Source of the DNA: Sphingomonas sp. 37zxx
GTDB taxonomy: Bacteria > Pseudomonadota > Alphaproteobacteria > Sphingomonadales > Sphingomonadaceae
Direction: 5' to 3'
Assembly: GCF_000786205.1 (NCBI RefSeq)
Contig: NZ_JROH01000024.1
Location: forward strand, 1 to 53,018
DNA length: 53,018 bases
Positions 28,482 through 37,745 of this stretch are shown here, piece after piece; position 1 is the first letter of the stretch; each line of letters begins with the position of its first letter. The position numbers and the translations under genes were made by a program. The notes beneath the pieces were generated by a model. That model had not been told where the DNA came from. It ran no database searches and saw nothing but the letters and a program-made list of their open reading frames with translations.

Positions 28482-28498
28482 AATACCGATATATTACC
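28482..28498. promoter_or_regulatory. GGTAAT/GGTATT direct repeat before the PTS operon
   Basis: Read on the minus strand, GGTAAT (28498-28493) and GGTATT (28487-28482) start exactly 11 bases apart, 55-70 bases before the PTS fusion gene. The same arrangement, two GGTATT units 11 bases apart followed by a near-identical CATAA, stands before the TonB receptor gene at 48833-48849. One helical turn of spacing suggests a regulator site or a shared promoter. Function is inferred from the match alone. Confidence 0.5.
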
Positions 28499-28516
28499 AA
28501 TTTCCTACGGGCGACA

Positions 28517-31426
28517 TCAGGTCGCGATATATACCGGCCCCATGATCCCCGAAGGCTTGCCAGCCGATGCTTCGATGATCAGCACAATGATATGCCGGTC
28601 GGTGCCCGCCGCAAGCCTCGCGGACAGGCTGGCCGGCGCATCCCCGGCCTTGGCCGCCACCTGCTCGCCATCGATCCACAACGTAGCACGCCCGGCAATC
28701 GCCTCGAACAGGATCGTGCCGCCGTCCCTGGCCACCAGGCGCGAAGGGGTTATCGCCGTGCGATAAATCCGCCAGTTGCCCATCGCCGATGCTGGCGTTG
28801 CGGTGCCGCTGCGTAGCTGCTCCCAGCTATTATTGTCGCCATCGCCGGGCATCAGCATGGGCAAGGGCGGGGCATCGAACGCAGGCGAACGCCGCCACAT
28901 CCGCACCAGCGTCCGGGCCGCGACCACCGGCACCTGTTCGGGGGGTGACGAGGCCATGCGCCGCAGCCGCAGTGACGCCGGTTTCAGCCCATCGGCCTGC
29001 GCGCGAATGTGAATCACCCCCGCCCCCGGCAGCGCCTGAACGATCACTTGCGCCAGGCCGTTGAACAATGACCGCTGATTGCCCTTTTCGGGTTCATGGC
29101 TGTTGGGGTCGCCATTGCCGATCCCCAGGATCGCCCCCCCCTCCACCGTGAACCGAGTCATCAGGTTCGCGGTCGGGACGTGACGCCCCATGCGATCGAC
29201 CGCATCGATCGTGATCGGCTGCACATCCTCGCCATCGCCGCGCATCCGGGCTCGCGCGGGCATCAAGCGAAGCGCCACCGGCTCGCCCGTCGTCTCATGC
29301 TCCGCGCGCGCAACGATCCGGCCACCGCGCCACGCCTCGGCCTCGATCCGCCCGGGCTGATAGGCAAGGGTAAATGCATTGCCCATGATCGGATCGACCG
29401 CCGCGTCGCCGATCATCCGCCCGTTCAGCCGCAGCGTAACCCGCTCGGCATTGGACATGACCAACAGCTTGATCGGCTTCCCCTCGCGCCCGGCCCAGTT
29501 CCAGTGCGGCGCGATCGAAACCATTGGCTCAGTCTCCAGCCAATGCGCGCGATGAATGTCGAACGCGGTTTTGGGGAAACCGCACAGGTCCATGATCCCG
29601 AAAAAGCTCGAAATCGTCGGCCAGGCATGCGGCGTCGGCTCGCCATGATAATCAAAGCCGGTCCAGACAAAGCCGCCCGCGACAAACGGCCTGTCGGCAA
29701 TCCGCTTCCAGCTTGCGCGATGCGTCCCGCCCCAGTCCGCCGCTTCCTCGTCATAGGATGTGTGGACATGCGCCTTCAGGTCGGTCGCGAATGCGCCGCG
29801 CGTCTGATAGGCGCTGGTATCCTCCGAACTGAAGATCGGCAGCCGGGGATTGGCCGCATGAAAGCGGTCATAATGCTCCTGATAATAGTTGAAGCCCATG
29901 ACGTCGACGACCTGGCTGACATTGACCGGATCATAGAAAGCCCCGTTCATCGCCGCGGTCACCGGGCGGCTGTCGTCCAGCCGCTTCACCGCCGCCTCCA
30001 TCCGCCGCACCATTTCGACGCCGGCGATGCTGCCCTGCATCGGCTCTTCGTTGAACACCGACCACAGGATGACGCTGGGATGATTGCGGTCGCGGCGCAC
30101 CAGCCATTCGAGCTGCGCCAGATAATCGGGGCTGGGATTGAAAATGCGGTTTTCGTTGACGACCAGAAACCCCATCCGATCGCACAGGTGCAGAAACTCG
30201 GGGGCCTGGGCATTGTGCGAGGCGCGAATGGCGTTGCATCCCATCGCCTTCAGCCGCTCCAGCCGCCAGGCGAGCAGCATGTCGGGCACCGCCACGCCGA
30301 CGCCGGCATGGTCCTGATGCAGGCACACCCCTTTCAGCTTCACGTGGCCGTCGTTCAGGAAAAAGCCCCGATCGGCATCGAAGCGAATGGTGCGAAAGCC
30401 GATCGGCACGATGCGTTCGTCGACCACCGCACCATCGCGCTTCAGCCGGACGCGAACGCGGTACAGCACCGGCGTTTCGACCGACCATAAAACCGGCGAA
30501 CCCGCGCCGAGTGTCACGCGCAGGTCATGCTCGCCCAGCACCGGCACATCGCCCGCAACCTCGCCGGTGGCCAATATGGTGCCATCGGGAGCGATCAGCG
30601 CGGCCTCTGCCGTGACGCTTACCCGAACATCACCGACATTGCGGATCGCGACATCGACCGGCACCTGCCAGCTCCCGTCGGCCAGGCGGCGGGGATCGCA
30701 ATGCACCCCGTCGGTGGCGATGGCGCAGGGCGCGCGCACCGCCAGCCAGGCGTGGCGATAGATGCCCGCGCCTTCATACCACCATCCCTCCATCGCCTCG
30801 GCATCGACGCGGATGGCGATGACATTGCCTTCGTCGCCGAAATTGGCGAACGGCGTCAGATCGACGATCACCGCGCTATAGCCGCTCCAGCTACGCGCCG
30901 CGATATTGCCGTTGATCCACACCGTCGCATGGGTGGCGATGCCGTCGAACTGCAATTCCAGCTGCTTGCCGCGATTGGCCGGATCAATGCGGAAACGGCG
31001 GCGATACCAGCCGATACCGCGCGGGCGATAGCCTTGCGAGACATTGGCGGTTTCGACGAACGGCTGAAACGACGCCCAATCGTGCGGCAGTTCCACCGCC
31101 TGCCAGTCGCTGTCGTCATATTCGATCGCAGCCGCGCCCAAAGCGTTGCCCGCCTTGACGCTCAGATACGTCTCATGATGGCCATGCGGCGGCGGCACGT
31201 CGATGTCGCCTTCATGAAACCGCCATCCGCGCTCAAACCGGATGCGGCCCGGATCGACGATCGGCAACGGTTGGGGCAGCGCGTCGGACGGCAGCGGCAT
31301 CGGCAACGCGCCGGCCCCATCGGCCAGCGCCAGCGGCGGCATCGCCGCCTCCGCCTGCCGCACAAACCCTATGCCGATGCCGAGTGCCGCCGAACCACGC
31401 AGCAATCTGCGCCGGCTTAAGGTCAT
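28517..31426 (-). CDS. GH2 beta-galactosidase, twin-arginine exported
   Basis: A 969-aa GH2 enzyme. A Tat signal (TLSRRRLLRGSAALGIGIGF) leads a sugar-binding domain (PHDWASFQPF... YRRRF), an immunoglobulin-like domain and the TIM barrel (IRASHNAQAPEFLHLCDRMG). The acid/base is E460 in VFNEEP and the likely nucleophile E535 in SSEDTSAY. C-terminal DUF4982- and bacterial-Ig-like domains and a jelly-roll tail follow. The pattern is that of galactosidases rather than mannosidases. In this locus it would remove terminal galactose, for instance the beta-1,3-Gal of Lewis a antennae. It overlaps nagA by ATGA. Confidence 0.85.
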   Translation of the reverse strand: MTLSRRRLLRGSAALGIGIGFVRQAEAAMPPLALADGAGALPMPLPSDALPQPLPIVDPGRIRFERGWRFHEGDIDVPPPHGHHETYLSVKAGNALGAAAIEYDDSDWQAVELPHDWASFQPFVETANVSQGYRPRGIGWYRRRFRIDPANRGKQLELQFDGIATHATVWINGNIAARSWSGYSAVIVDLTPFANFGDEGNVIAIRVDAEAMEGWWYEGAGIYRHAWLAVRAPCAIATDGVHCDPRRLADGSWQVPVDVAIRNVGDVRVSVTAEAALIAPDGTILATGEVAGDVPVLGEHDLRVTLGAGSPVLWSVETPVLYRVRVRLKRDGAVVDERIVPIGFRTIRFDADRGFFLNDGHVKLKGVCLHQDHAGVGVAVPDMLLAWRLERLKAMGCNAIRASHNAQAPEFLHLCDRMGFLVVNENRIFNPSPDYLAQLEWLVRRDRNHPSVILWSVFNEEPMQGSIAGVEMVRRMEAAVKRLDDSRPVTAAMNGAFYDPVNVSQVVDVMGFNYYQEHYDRFHAANPRLPIFSSEDTSAYQTRGAFATDLKAHVHTSYDEEAADWGGTHRASWKRIADRPFVAGGFVWTGFDYHGEPTPHAWPTISSFFGIMDLCGFPKTAFDIHRAHWLETEPMVSIAPHWNWAGREGKPIKLLVMSNAERVTLRLNGRMIGDAAVDPIMGNAFTLAYQPGRIEAEAWRGGRIVARAEHETTGEPVALRLMPARARMRGDGEDVQPITIDAVDRMGRHVPTANLMTRFTVEGGAILGIGNGDPNSHEPEKGNQRSLFNGLAQVIVQALPGAGVIHIRAQADGLKPASLRLRRMASSPPEQVPVVAARTLVRMWRRSPAFDAPPLPMLMPGDGDNNSWEQLRSGTATPASAMGNWRIYRTAITPSRLVARDGGTILFEAIAGRATLWIDGEQVAAKAGDAPASLSARLAAGTDRHIIVLIIEASAGKPSGIMGPVYIAT

Positions 31427-32568
31427 GCCTGGCCGAACACCTGCGTACCGCCAATCCAGGTCGCCACCGGTGCAAAGTCACGATCGAGCATCGCCAGATC
31501 GGCAAAGCTGCCCACCGCGATCGATCCGCGATCGGCCGATTGGCACAGAAACGCCGCCGGGTTGGTCGACGCCATTGCCGCTGCGTCCTGTGGCTGCACG
31601 CCCAGGTCGCGGATGGTGCGCGCGACCGCGCCCGCCATATCCAGGTCGGCCCCGGCCAGCGTGCCGTCGGCATAGATGCAAATGCCGTCCTGCACATGGA
31701 TCTGCCGCCCCTGCAGCACGAAATCCTTGTCCACCGCGCCGACCGAGGGCATCGCATCGGTCACCAGCATCATCCGGTCGAGCGGCCGCGCCCGCAGCGC
31801 CACGCGCAGCACCGATGGCGCGACATGCACGCCGTCGACGATCAGGCCGCACCAGGGTCGCGGATCGTCGAGCGTCGCACCGACCAGCCCCGGCGCACGC
31901 TGCCGCATGGCCGGCATCGCATTGAACAAATGCGTGATCCCCACCAGCCCGGCATCGAACGCCGCGAGTGCTTCCTCATAGGTCGCCTCGCTATGCCCGG
32001 CGCTCACCCGCACCCCGGCTTGCGACAGCCGGGCGATATTGTCGGGCGACACGCATTCGGGGGCCAGGGTCACCATCACCGTGCCGCGATGCGGCTGGGT
32101 CAACAGCGCGAACATTTCCTCGTCGAAGGGGCGAAACCGCGCTTCGTCGTGAATTCCCTTGCGGATGGGGTTCAGCATCGGCCCTTCGATATGCACGCCG
32201 ACGACCCCCGGCACGCCAGCCGCGATCGCCGCGTCGCTTGCCGCCATCGCCGCCGCGATCTTGTCCGGCCCTTCGCTGATCAGGGTCGGCAGGAACGCCG
32301 TGGTGCCGTAGCGCGCATGCGCGGCACCGATGGCGCGGATGCCCTCGACATTGGTCTCGTCGTTGAACAACACGCCGCCGCCGCCATTGACCTGGGTATC
32401 GACGAAGCCCGGCATCAGCCAGCCGCCCGCCAGGTCGATGCCGCCCGTCGAACCATCGGCCAACGGCGTCAGCGCCGCGACGCGGCCATCCACGACCTCG
32501 ATCTCAGCGCCCGCCCACAGCTGCTCACCGACGACAATCGATCCGCCCGTAAAACGCAATTTCGTCAT
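31423..32568 (-). CDS. nagA: N-acetylglucosamine-6-phosphate deacetylase
   Basis: NagA removes acetate from GlcNAc-6-phosphate delivered by the PTS. The 381-aa amidohydrolase shows PGFVDTQVNGGGG, metal and substrate residues in GVHIEGPMLN, SAGHSEAT, ITHLFNAM and the catalytic aspartate in LVTDAMPSVG. Length is typical. It starts in an ATGA overlap with the deaminase gene and ends in one with the galactosidase gene, tying cytoplasmic and periplasmic steps into one transcript. Confidence 0.96.
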   Translation of the reverse strand: MTKLRFTGGSIVVGEQLWAGAEIEVVDGRVAALTPLADGSTGGIDLAGGWLMPGFVDTQVNGGGGVLFNDETNVEGIRAIGAAHARYGTTAFLPTLISEGPDKIAAAMAASDAAIAAGVPGVVGVHIEGPMLNPIRKGIHDEARFRPFDEEMFALLTQPHRGTVMVTLAPECVSPDNIARLSQAGVRVSAGHSEATYEEALAAFDAGLVGITHLFNAMPAMRQRAPGLVGATLDDPRPWCGLIVDGVHVAPSVLRVALRARPLDRMMLVTDAMPSVGAVDKDFVLQGRQIHVQDGICIYADGTLAGADLDMAGAVARTIRDLGVQPQDAAAMASTNPAAFLCQSADRGSIAVGSFADLAMLDRDFAPVATWIGGTQVFGQA

Positions 32569-33638
32569 TGTGTGCGCGTCACCTTGGACAAATGCGGCGG
32601 ACTATCGGGATCGAGCCCGCGATGGCGCGCCAGTTGCTCGGCCAGGCCATAGAAGCTGGCGAGCATCAAAATGGGTTCGATCGCGGGATGCGCGGCCAGC
32701 GCCGGCAGCGGCCCCGATTCATCGCCGGCATTCGCCACCAATGCCGTCGCCCCGCGCTCGGCGAACAGCGCCGCCACCGCGCGGACATCGTCGCCCGCCA
32801 CATCGCTATTGGCAAAGCCGATCACCGGAAACCCCGGCCCGACGATCGCCATCGGCCCGTGCCGCACCTCGGCCGAGCTGAACGGTTCGGCCTGGATGCT
32901 GCAAGTCTCCTTGAGCTTCAGCGCCGCCTCGCCTGCAATCCCAAAGCCATAGCCGCGACCGATCACGAACAACCGCTCGACCGAACCCAGCGGCGCGACC
33001 GCCGCGCCCCAGTCAAGCGCCACCGCGCGCCGCAGCAACTCGGGCAGCGCCTCGACCGCATCGGCAAGCGCGCGGTCCTTGGACCAATGCGCGACCAACT
33101 GCGCCAGCCCGGCCATAGCCGCGATGCACGATTTGGTCGCAGCGACCGATCGCTCAGGCCCGGCATGCAGCGCCAGCAGCGTATCGGCGGCAGCGGCCAG
33201 CGGCGACTCCTCGTCATTCACCAGTGCGACCAGATGCGCCCCGCCCGCCTGCTGCGCGGCAGCGGAGGCGAGCAGATCGGGACTGCGGCCCGATTGCGAA
33301 ATGCCGATCGCCAGCGCGCGGCGGGTCACCACCGGTGCCGCAAAGATCGACGCAACCGACAGCGCCGCCGATGAAACCGGCACCCCGACAAAGGTCTCGA
33401 TCAGATATTTGCCATAGGTCGCGGCGTGGTCGGACGAGCCGCGCGCGCAAGTCACCACCACATCGGGGGGCACATCGCGCAGCCGATCGCCCAGCGCCGC
33501 CGCTGAATCATGATTGGCGGCCAGCAGGCGGGCGACCACATCGGGGGCCTCGCGCGTTTCCATCGCCATCAGCGTCTCGCTGTGGCCGGCATTCTCGGGC
33601 TCCGCCACCACGGCGTCAGAGTTCCGCAACAAAGTCAT
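32565..33638 (-). CDS. SIS-domain glucosamine-6-phosphate deaminase (NagB-II type)
   Basis: A 357-aa protein with two SIS domains, like the isomerase half of GlmS without the glutaminase. Visible are ARGSSDHAATYGKYLIE, ISQSGRSPDLLAS and LKLKETCSIQAEPFSSAEVRHGPM. Such proteins replace classical NagB in many proteobacteria, turning glucosamine-6-P into fructose-6-P and ammonia. ATG 33638 is used; a GTG three codons earlier is possible, and either start lies inside the end of the GntR gene. The nagA overlap supports the role. Confidence 0.9.
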   Translation of the reverse strand: MTLLRNSDAVVAEPENAGHSETLMAMETREAPDVVARLLAANHDSAAALGDRLRDVPPDVVVTCARGSSDHAATYGKYLIETFVGVPVSSAALSVASIFAAPVVTRRALAIGISQSGRSPDLLASAAAQQAGGAHLVALVNDEESPLAAAADTLLALHAGPERSVAATKSCIAAMAGLAQLVAHWSKDRALADAVEALPELLRRAVALDWGAAVAPLGSVERLFVIGRGYGFGIAGEAALKLKETCSIQAEPFSSAEVRHGPMAIVGPGFPVIGFANSDVAGDDVRAVAALFAERGATALVANAGDESGPLPALAAHPAIEPILMLASFYGLAEQLARHRGLDPDSPPHLSKVTRTQ

Positions 33639-34407
33639 AAGCGTCACCCCGGTAATAGGAACGAGTAAATTCGACGACGCGGCCGTCGGGCAGGAAGCCG
33701 CAGCGTTCGATCAGCAACACGGGATCGCCCGTGTCGATTTCCAGAATGCGTGCATGCTGCGCGCCGACCGGCACCGCACGCAGCCGCTGCAACGCGCGCA
33801 CGGGCCGATGCCCGGTCCGCTCGAGCGCGGCGTACAGCGACGTATCGACGTCATCGACGCTGTCGAGACAGTCGGGCGCGATCGTCGTGAATTCGAGCGC
33901 CATCGGCTCGTCATCGGCCAATCGGACACGGTTGAATCGCATCACCTGCGTCCCCGGCGACAGCGCCAGCCCCATCGCTTCGTCAGGCGTGACGATCCCC
34001 ACCGATCGCGAGATCCATCGGCTGCTGGCGATGCGCCCGCGCGCCTCCATATCCTCGGAGAAGGAGGACAATTTGGAAAATACCTTGTCGACGCGACCGG
34101 CCACGAACGTGCCTGCCCCACGGCGGCGGATCAGCAGCCCTTCTTCGACCAGCCCCTCGATCGCCTTGCGCACGGTGATGCGCGAAATATTGTATTCGAC
34201 CGCCAGATCGCGCTCGGCGGGAATGCCGCTGCCCTTGGCGGCAACCCCCTTCATGATCGCGTCGCGGATCAGCCCTTGCAGTTGCAGGTACAGCGGCAAC
34301 GGATCATCGGCACGAAACCGCCCGATACGCGCGGAAAATGCATCGGGTCCACCACCACCCGCGCTGTCAGTCATATCGATGCGTGCCACGGCCGCCTGTT
34401 CTTTCAT
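33616..34407 (-). CDS. GntR/HutC-family regulator, NagR-like
   Basis: A 263-aa regulator. The winged helix spans about residues 35-105 (PLYLQLQGLIRDAI, IPAERDLAVEYNISRITVRK, RRRGAGTFV), followed by a UTRA ligand domain (MRFNRVRLADDEPMALEFT). DasR, NagR and YvoA belong to this group and sense GlcNAc-6-P or GlcN-6-P. It leads the deaminase-nagA-galactosidase operon and overlaps the deaminase start. A 31-base palindrome upstream may be its own operator. It is likely the master regulator of the N-glycan locus. Confidence 0.9.
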   Translation of the reverse strand: MKEQAAVARIDMTDSAGGGGPDAFSARIGRFRADDPLPLYLQLQGLIRDAIMKGVAAKGSGIPAERDLAVEYNISRITVRKAIEGLVEEGLLIRRRGAGTFVAGRVDKVFSKLSSFSEDMEARGRIASSRWISRSVGIVTPDEAMGLALSPGTQVMRFNRVRLADDEPMALEFTTIAPDCLDSVDDVDTSLYAALERTGHRPVRALQRLRAVPVGAQHARILEIDTGDPVLLIERCGFLPDGRVVEFTRSYYRGDAYDFVAEL

Positions 34408-34445
34408 GCTTGCTCACCCGAAACGATAGAGGACACATCATCGAC

Positions 34446-34476
34446 CCACAACTGGTCTTGTCAGGACTTATTGTGG
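34446..34476. promoter_or_regulatory. 31-base interrupted palindrome before gntR
   Basis: Outer arms CCACAA (34446-34451) and TTGTGG (34471-34476) are perfect, with inner GTC/GAC also paired. The left part contains ACTGGTCT, the half-site form known from DasR/NagR sites. It lies 39 bases upstream of the gntR start and overlaps the cutC stop. It could be an autoregulatory operator or a weak terminator stem after cutC. Confidence 0.45.
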
Positions 34477-35220
34477 TTTTATCGCTTGCCGGAGCGCCGC
34501 GACCTCGTCGCGACAGGTCATACGGCGCTCGCCCCGGTCGAAACCAAGCGCCACCACCAAGGGGTCGACCGCGCCGGCAGACCGCGATGCAGAGGCATGG
34601 ACTTCGTCGACGCCGCTTTGCGCAAGCAACTGCGCGACATTGCCGCCGCGCACCCCGGCCCCTGCCGCAATCCGGCACCGGCCAGCCGCGCGAGTCACCA
34701 TTTCGCGCAGCACAGCGGCACCTTCGAGCGCCGAAACCGCACCGCCCGAACTCAGGATACGGTGAAACCCAAGCGCCACCGCCATGTCGACCGCAGCCGC
34801 CTTGTCGGCGACCAGATCGATCGCGCGATGCAGCGACAGCTCGATCGGCTTGCCTGCAATTGTTTGTTGTTGACCAAAACATTCCGCCCAGGCGCGCGAC
34901 TGCGCTTCGTTTAGCGCGCCGTCACGGCACGCACCGAATACCAGCCCGTCGGCCCCCGCCGCCACCAGCGCCTTGCCCTCGGCCAATGCCAGCGCAAAAT
35001 CGGCATCGGCATAAGCAAAATCACCGGCACGCGGACGCACCATCGCATGAACGGTCACCCCCGCCGGCCGCGCATGCGCCAAAGCCGCCTCGAGCAAGCT
35101 GGTGGTCGGCGTCAGCCCGCCCAGCGCCAGCGCGCTGCACAGCTCGATGCGATCGGCACCGCCGGCCACTGCCGCCGCTGCGCCGGCACCGTCTTCCACA
35201 CAGATTTCGAGCAAAGTCAT
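34468..35220 (-). CDS. cutC: CutC-family TIM-barrel protein
   Basis: A 250-aa single-domain protein of the CutC family: LEICVEDGAGAAAAVAGGAD, IELCSALALGGLTP, VHAMVRPRAGDF, GLVFGACRDG, ELSLHRAID and RILSSGGAVSA. CutC was named for copper homeostasis in E. coli, but that role is doubtful and its chemistry is not settled. Here it is divergent from the glycosidase operon and 60 bases before gntR, so a job in sugar or glycopeptide metabolism is worth considering. No signal peptide is seen. Confidence 0.9.
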   Translation of the reverse strand: MTLLEICVEDGAGAAAAVAGGADRIELCSALALGGLTPTTSLLEAALAHARPAGVTVHAMVRPRAGDFAYADADFALALAEGKALVAAGADGLVFGACRDGALNEAQSRAWAECFGQQQTIAGKPIELSLHRAIDLVADKAAAVDMAVALGFHRILSSGGAVSALEGAAVLREMVTRAAGRCRIAAGAGVRGGNVAQLLAQSGVDEVHASASRSAGAVDPLVVALGFDRGERRMTCRDEVAALRQAIKPQ

Positions 35221-35354
35221 GCCATGATGGTATCGCGCCTACCGGGCCGGTGCAACGGCGCGCATAACCTTTGAAACGCAACACTTGCCCTTGAGTGGTA
35301 TTATAGTGTCTAAATTGGTTGTATTTCGACGAGAACGAACAAGGGGTTTGGTAA
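35221..35354. promoter_or_regulatory. Divergent promoter region, cutC and glycosidase operon
   Basis: This 134-base gap must hold the promoters for cutC (leftward) and the six-gene glycosidase operon (rightward). It is AT-richer than the flanking genes around 35281-35335. GGTATTA at 35297-35303 resembles the GGTATT units seen before the PTS and TonB receptor genes, but the 11-base partner is absent. AGGGG at 35341-35345 serves as ribosome site for the hexosaminidase. Confidence 0.45.
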
Positions 35355-37745
35355 ATGGGTATCGGTACGCACAGGGTGATCGCACTCTCGGCGGCGACCG
35401 CCGCACTGACGGCGAGCCTGGCCGCAATCCCGGTGGCGGCACAGCAAACCGCCCTGGTGCCGCTGCCTGCATCGATTACCCCGGCAAAGGGCGCGCTGGT
35501 CGTGACCGACGGCACTGCGATCGCGATCGACGCGGGCGATGCAGGGGCCGCCATCGCCGCCAAGCTGTTGATCGAGCATGTCGCGCGCGACCGCGGCCTT
35601 CGCCTTTCGACCACCGGCACCGCACCGCGCATCCGCTTCGCGCGTGATCCGGCGATTACCGGCGGCGAAACCTATCGGCTGACGGTCGCCGCCGATGGCA
35701 TCCGGATCGCGGCATCGGGCGATTCGGGCCTGCTCTATGGCGCGATGACGCTGGCGCAATTGCTCAGCCCCGACCGGGCGATGGGCAAGCCGGTGCGGCT
35801 GTCGGCAATGACGATCGAGGATCAACCCCGTTTCGGCTGGCGCGGGCTGATGGTCGATGTCGCGCGGCATTTCCAGCCGATCGGGGAAGTTCGCAAGATC
35901 GTCGATCAGATGGTGGGGCTGAAGCTCAACCGGCTGCACCTGCACCTGACCGACGATCAGGGCTGGCGGTTCGAGGTGAAGCGCTATCCGCTGTTGACGC
36001 AGATCGGCGCATGGCGCGCTTCGCCAAGCGCGGGTGAAGCCCCGATCGAACGGGTCGGCGGCTTTTATACCCAGGATGAGCTGCGCGCACTGGTCGCCTA
36101 TGCCGCGCAGCGCGGCATCACGATCGTGCCCGAGGTCGACTTTCCCGGCCATGTCCAGGCGGTGGTCGCCGCCTATCCGCAATTCGGCGTGTTCGGCGAT
36201 CGCCCGGTGGTGTCGAACGAATGGGGGATCAGCCCCTATCTGCTCAATCCGGGACCGGAGGGCATGACCTTCGTCAAGCAGGTGCTCGACGAGCTGGTCG
36301 ACATCTTCCCCGGCGAATTCGTCCATATGGGCGGCGACGAAGCGGTGAAGGACCAGTGGAAGCGCTCGCCCAAGGTGCAGGCACAGATGCAGGCGCTGGG
36401 GATCAAGAGCGAAGACGCGCTGCAAAGCTGGATGACCGAGCAATTCGGCCAGCATCTGGCGGCGCGCGGACGGCGGCTGATCGGCTGGGACGAAATCCTG
36501 GAGGGCGGCATTCCGCCCAGCGCCTCGATCATGTCGTGGCGCGGCGAAAAGGGCGCGATCGACGCCGCGCGCGAGGGGCATGACGTGGTGCTTTCCCCCG
36601 CCCCCACCCTGTATCTCGATGCCCTGCAAAGCGCGCAGGCCAGCGAACCGCCAGGCCGGATTTCGGGGCGCGACGAGCCGGGCAAGACCCCCGCCGAAAT
36701 CGCCGGGCGCTTGGCGAATGTTTATGCCTATAACCCGATGCCGAGCGAAATTCCCGCCGATAAGCGGCATCATGTGCTGGGCGCACAGGGCAATGCCTGG
36801 AGCGAATATCTGGTGACGCCGTATCAGGTGCAGCACATGTTCTTCCCCCGCGCCGCCGCGATCGCCGAAATGACCTGGTCGCCGCAGGAATCGCGCAATT
36901 TCGATCGCTTCGTCACCCGGCTGATGCCGCAGATCGCGCGCTGGAAACGGGCGGGCGTGCAAGTGGCCGACAGCGCCTTTGCCGTCACCTTTGCGATGCG
37001 CGAATCGCGCGCCGATGCGCTTCGCACGGGCAGCGCGACGATCGATCTGCAAACCCAGACCGGCTATGGCACGATCCGCTACACCACCGACGGATCGACC
37101 CCCACCGCAAGCGCGCGCGCCTATCGCGAGCCGTTGAAAGTGAAAACCGGCACCACCATCCGCGCGGTCAGCTTTGCCGCCGATGGCCAGCCGACGGCGG
37201 AGGCGCGAAGCTTCGATGCCACCCGCGCGGGGCTGTTGCGGCGGACGAGTTCGGACATGGCCGCCTGCCCCAATGGCGCGCTTGGGCTTCGCGTGCCGCT
37301 GCATGCCGAACAACCGGGCAATGCGCCCGCCTATAACGTCAACCTGTTCGACACCTGCACGCTCTATCCCGCAGCGCCGCTCGACATCGCGCGCGGCTTT
37401 ACCGTCACCGTCGCACGGCTGGCGCGGCATTATGGTCTGGCGCATGAGGCGGGCGCGCTTCGGCGGCATTTCAACGTCACCCCGCATGGCGAATTGGTGA
37501 TCACCGCCGGCTGCCCGGTGCGGCCATCGCAGAAACAGCCCAATGTCCCCGCCGATCAGGCGAACCCGCCGGTCATCGCCACCTTCGTCCTGCCCGATCC
37601 GGCGACGACGCCGAACCGCTTTGACCTCAGCGGCAGCATTGCCGGGGTGACTGGCGAGCGCGACCTGTGCTTCCAGTTCACCTCGCCGCTGTCCGAACCC
37701 TATTACACGATCGAAAACGTGCAATTGACGGAGAAGGCGCAATGA
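35355..37745 (+). CDS. GH20 beta-N-acetylhexosaminidase, exported
   Basis: A 796-aa periplasmic exo-hexosaminidase. A Sec signal (VIALSAATAALTASLAAIPVAAQ) is followed by a GH20b domain (about 30-155), then the catalytic barrel (RGLMVDVARHFQPI, LHLTDDQGWR, VPEVDFPGHVQAV) with the catalytic pair D328-E329 in HMGGDEA. A chitobiase-like C-terminal Ig domain (TIRYTTDGSTPTAS) and a last domain of unknown type (about 640-796) follow. It would remove antennary GlcNAc and, after demannosylation, the outer core GlcNAc. First gene of the operon; its stop overlaps the next start by ATGA. Confidence 0.94.
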   Translation: MGIGTHRVIALSAATAALTASLAAIPVAAQQTALVPLPASITPAKGALVVTDGTAIAIDAGDAGAAIAAKLLIEHVARDRGLRLSTTGTAPRIRFARDPAITGGETYRLTVAADGIRIAASGDSGLLYGAMTLAQLLSPDRAMGKPVRLSAMTIEDQPRFGWRGLMVDVARHFQPIGEVRKIVDQMVGLKLNRLHLHLTDDQGWRFEVKRYPLLTQIGAWRASPSAGEAPIERVGGFYTQDELRALVAYAAQRGITIVPEVDFPGHVQAVVAAYPQFGVFGDRPVVSNEWGISPYLLNPGPEGMTFVKQVLDELVDIFPGEFVHMGGDEAVKDQWKRSPKVQAQMQALGIKSEDALQSWMTEQFGQHLAARGRRLIGWDEILEGGIPPSASIMSWRGEKGAIDAAREGHDVVLSPAPTLYLDALQSAQASEPPGRISGRDEPGKTPAEIAGRLANVYAYNPMPSEIPADKRHHVLGAQGNAWSEYLVTPYQVQHMFFPRAAAIAEMTWSPQESRNFDRFVTRLMPQIARWKRAGVQVADSAFAVTFAMRESRADALRTGSATIDLQTQTGYGTIRYTTDGSTPTASARAYREPLKVKTGTTIRAVSFAADGQPTAEARSFDATRAGLLRRTSSDMAACPNGALGLRVPLHAEQPGNAPAYNVNLFDTCTLYPAAPLDIARGFTVTVARLARHYGLAHEAGALRRHFNVTPHGELVITAGCPVRPSQKQPNVPADQANPPVIATFVLPDPATTPNRFDLSGSIAGVTGERDLCFQFTSPLSEPYYTIENVQLTEKAQ

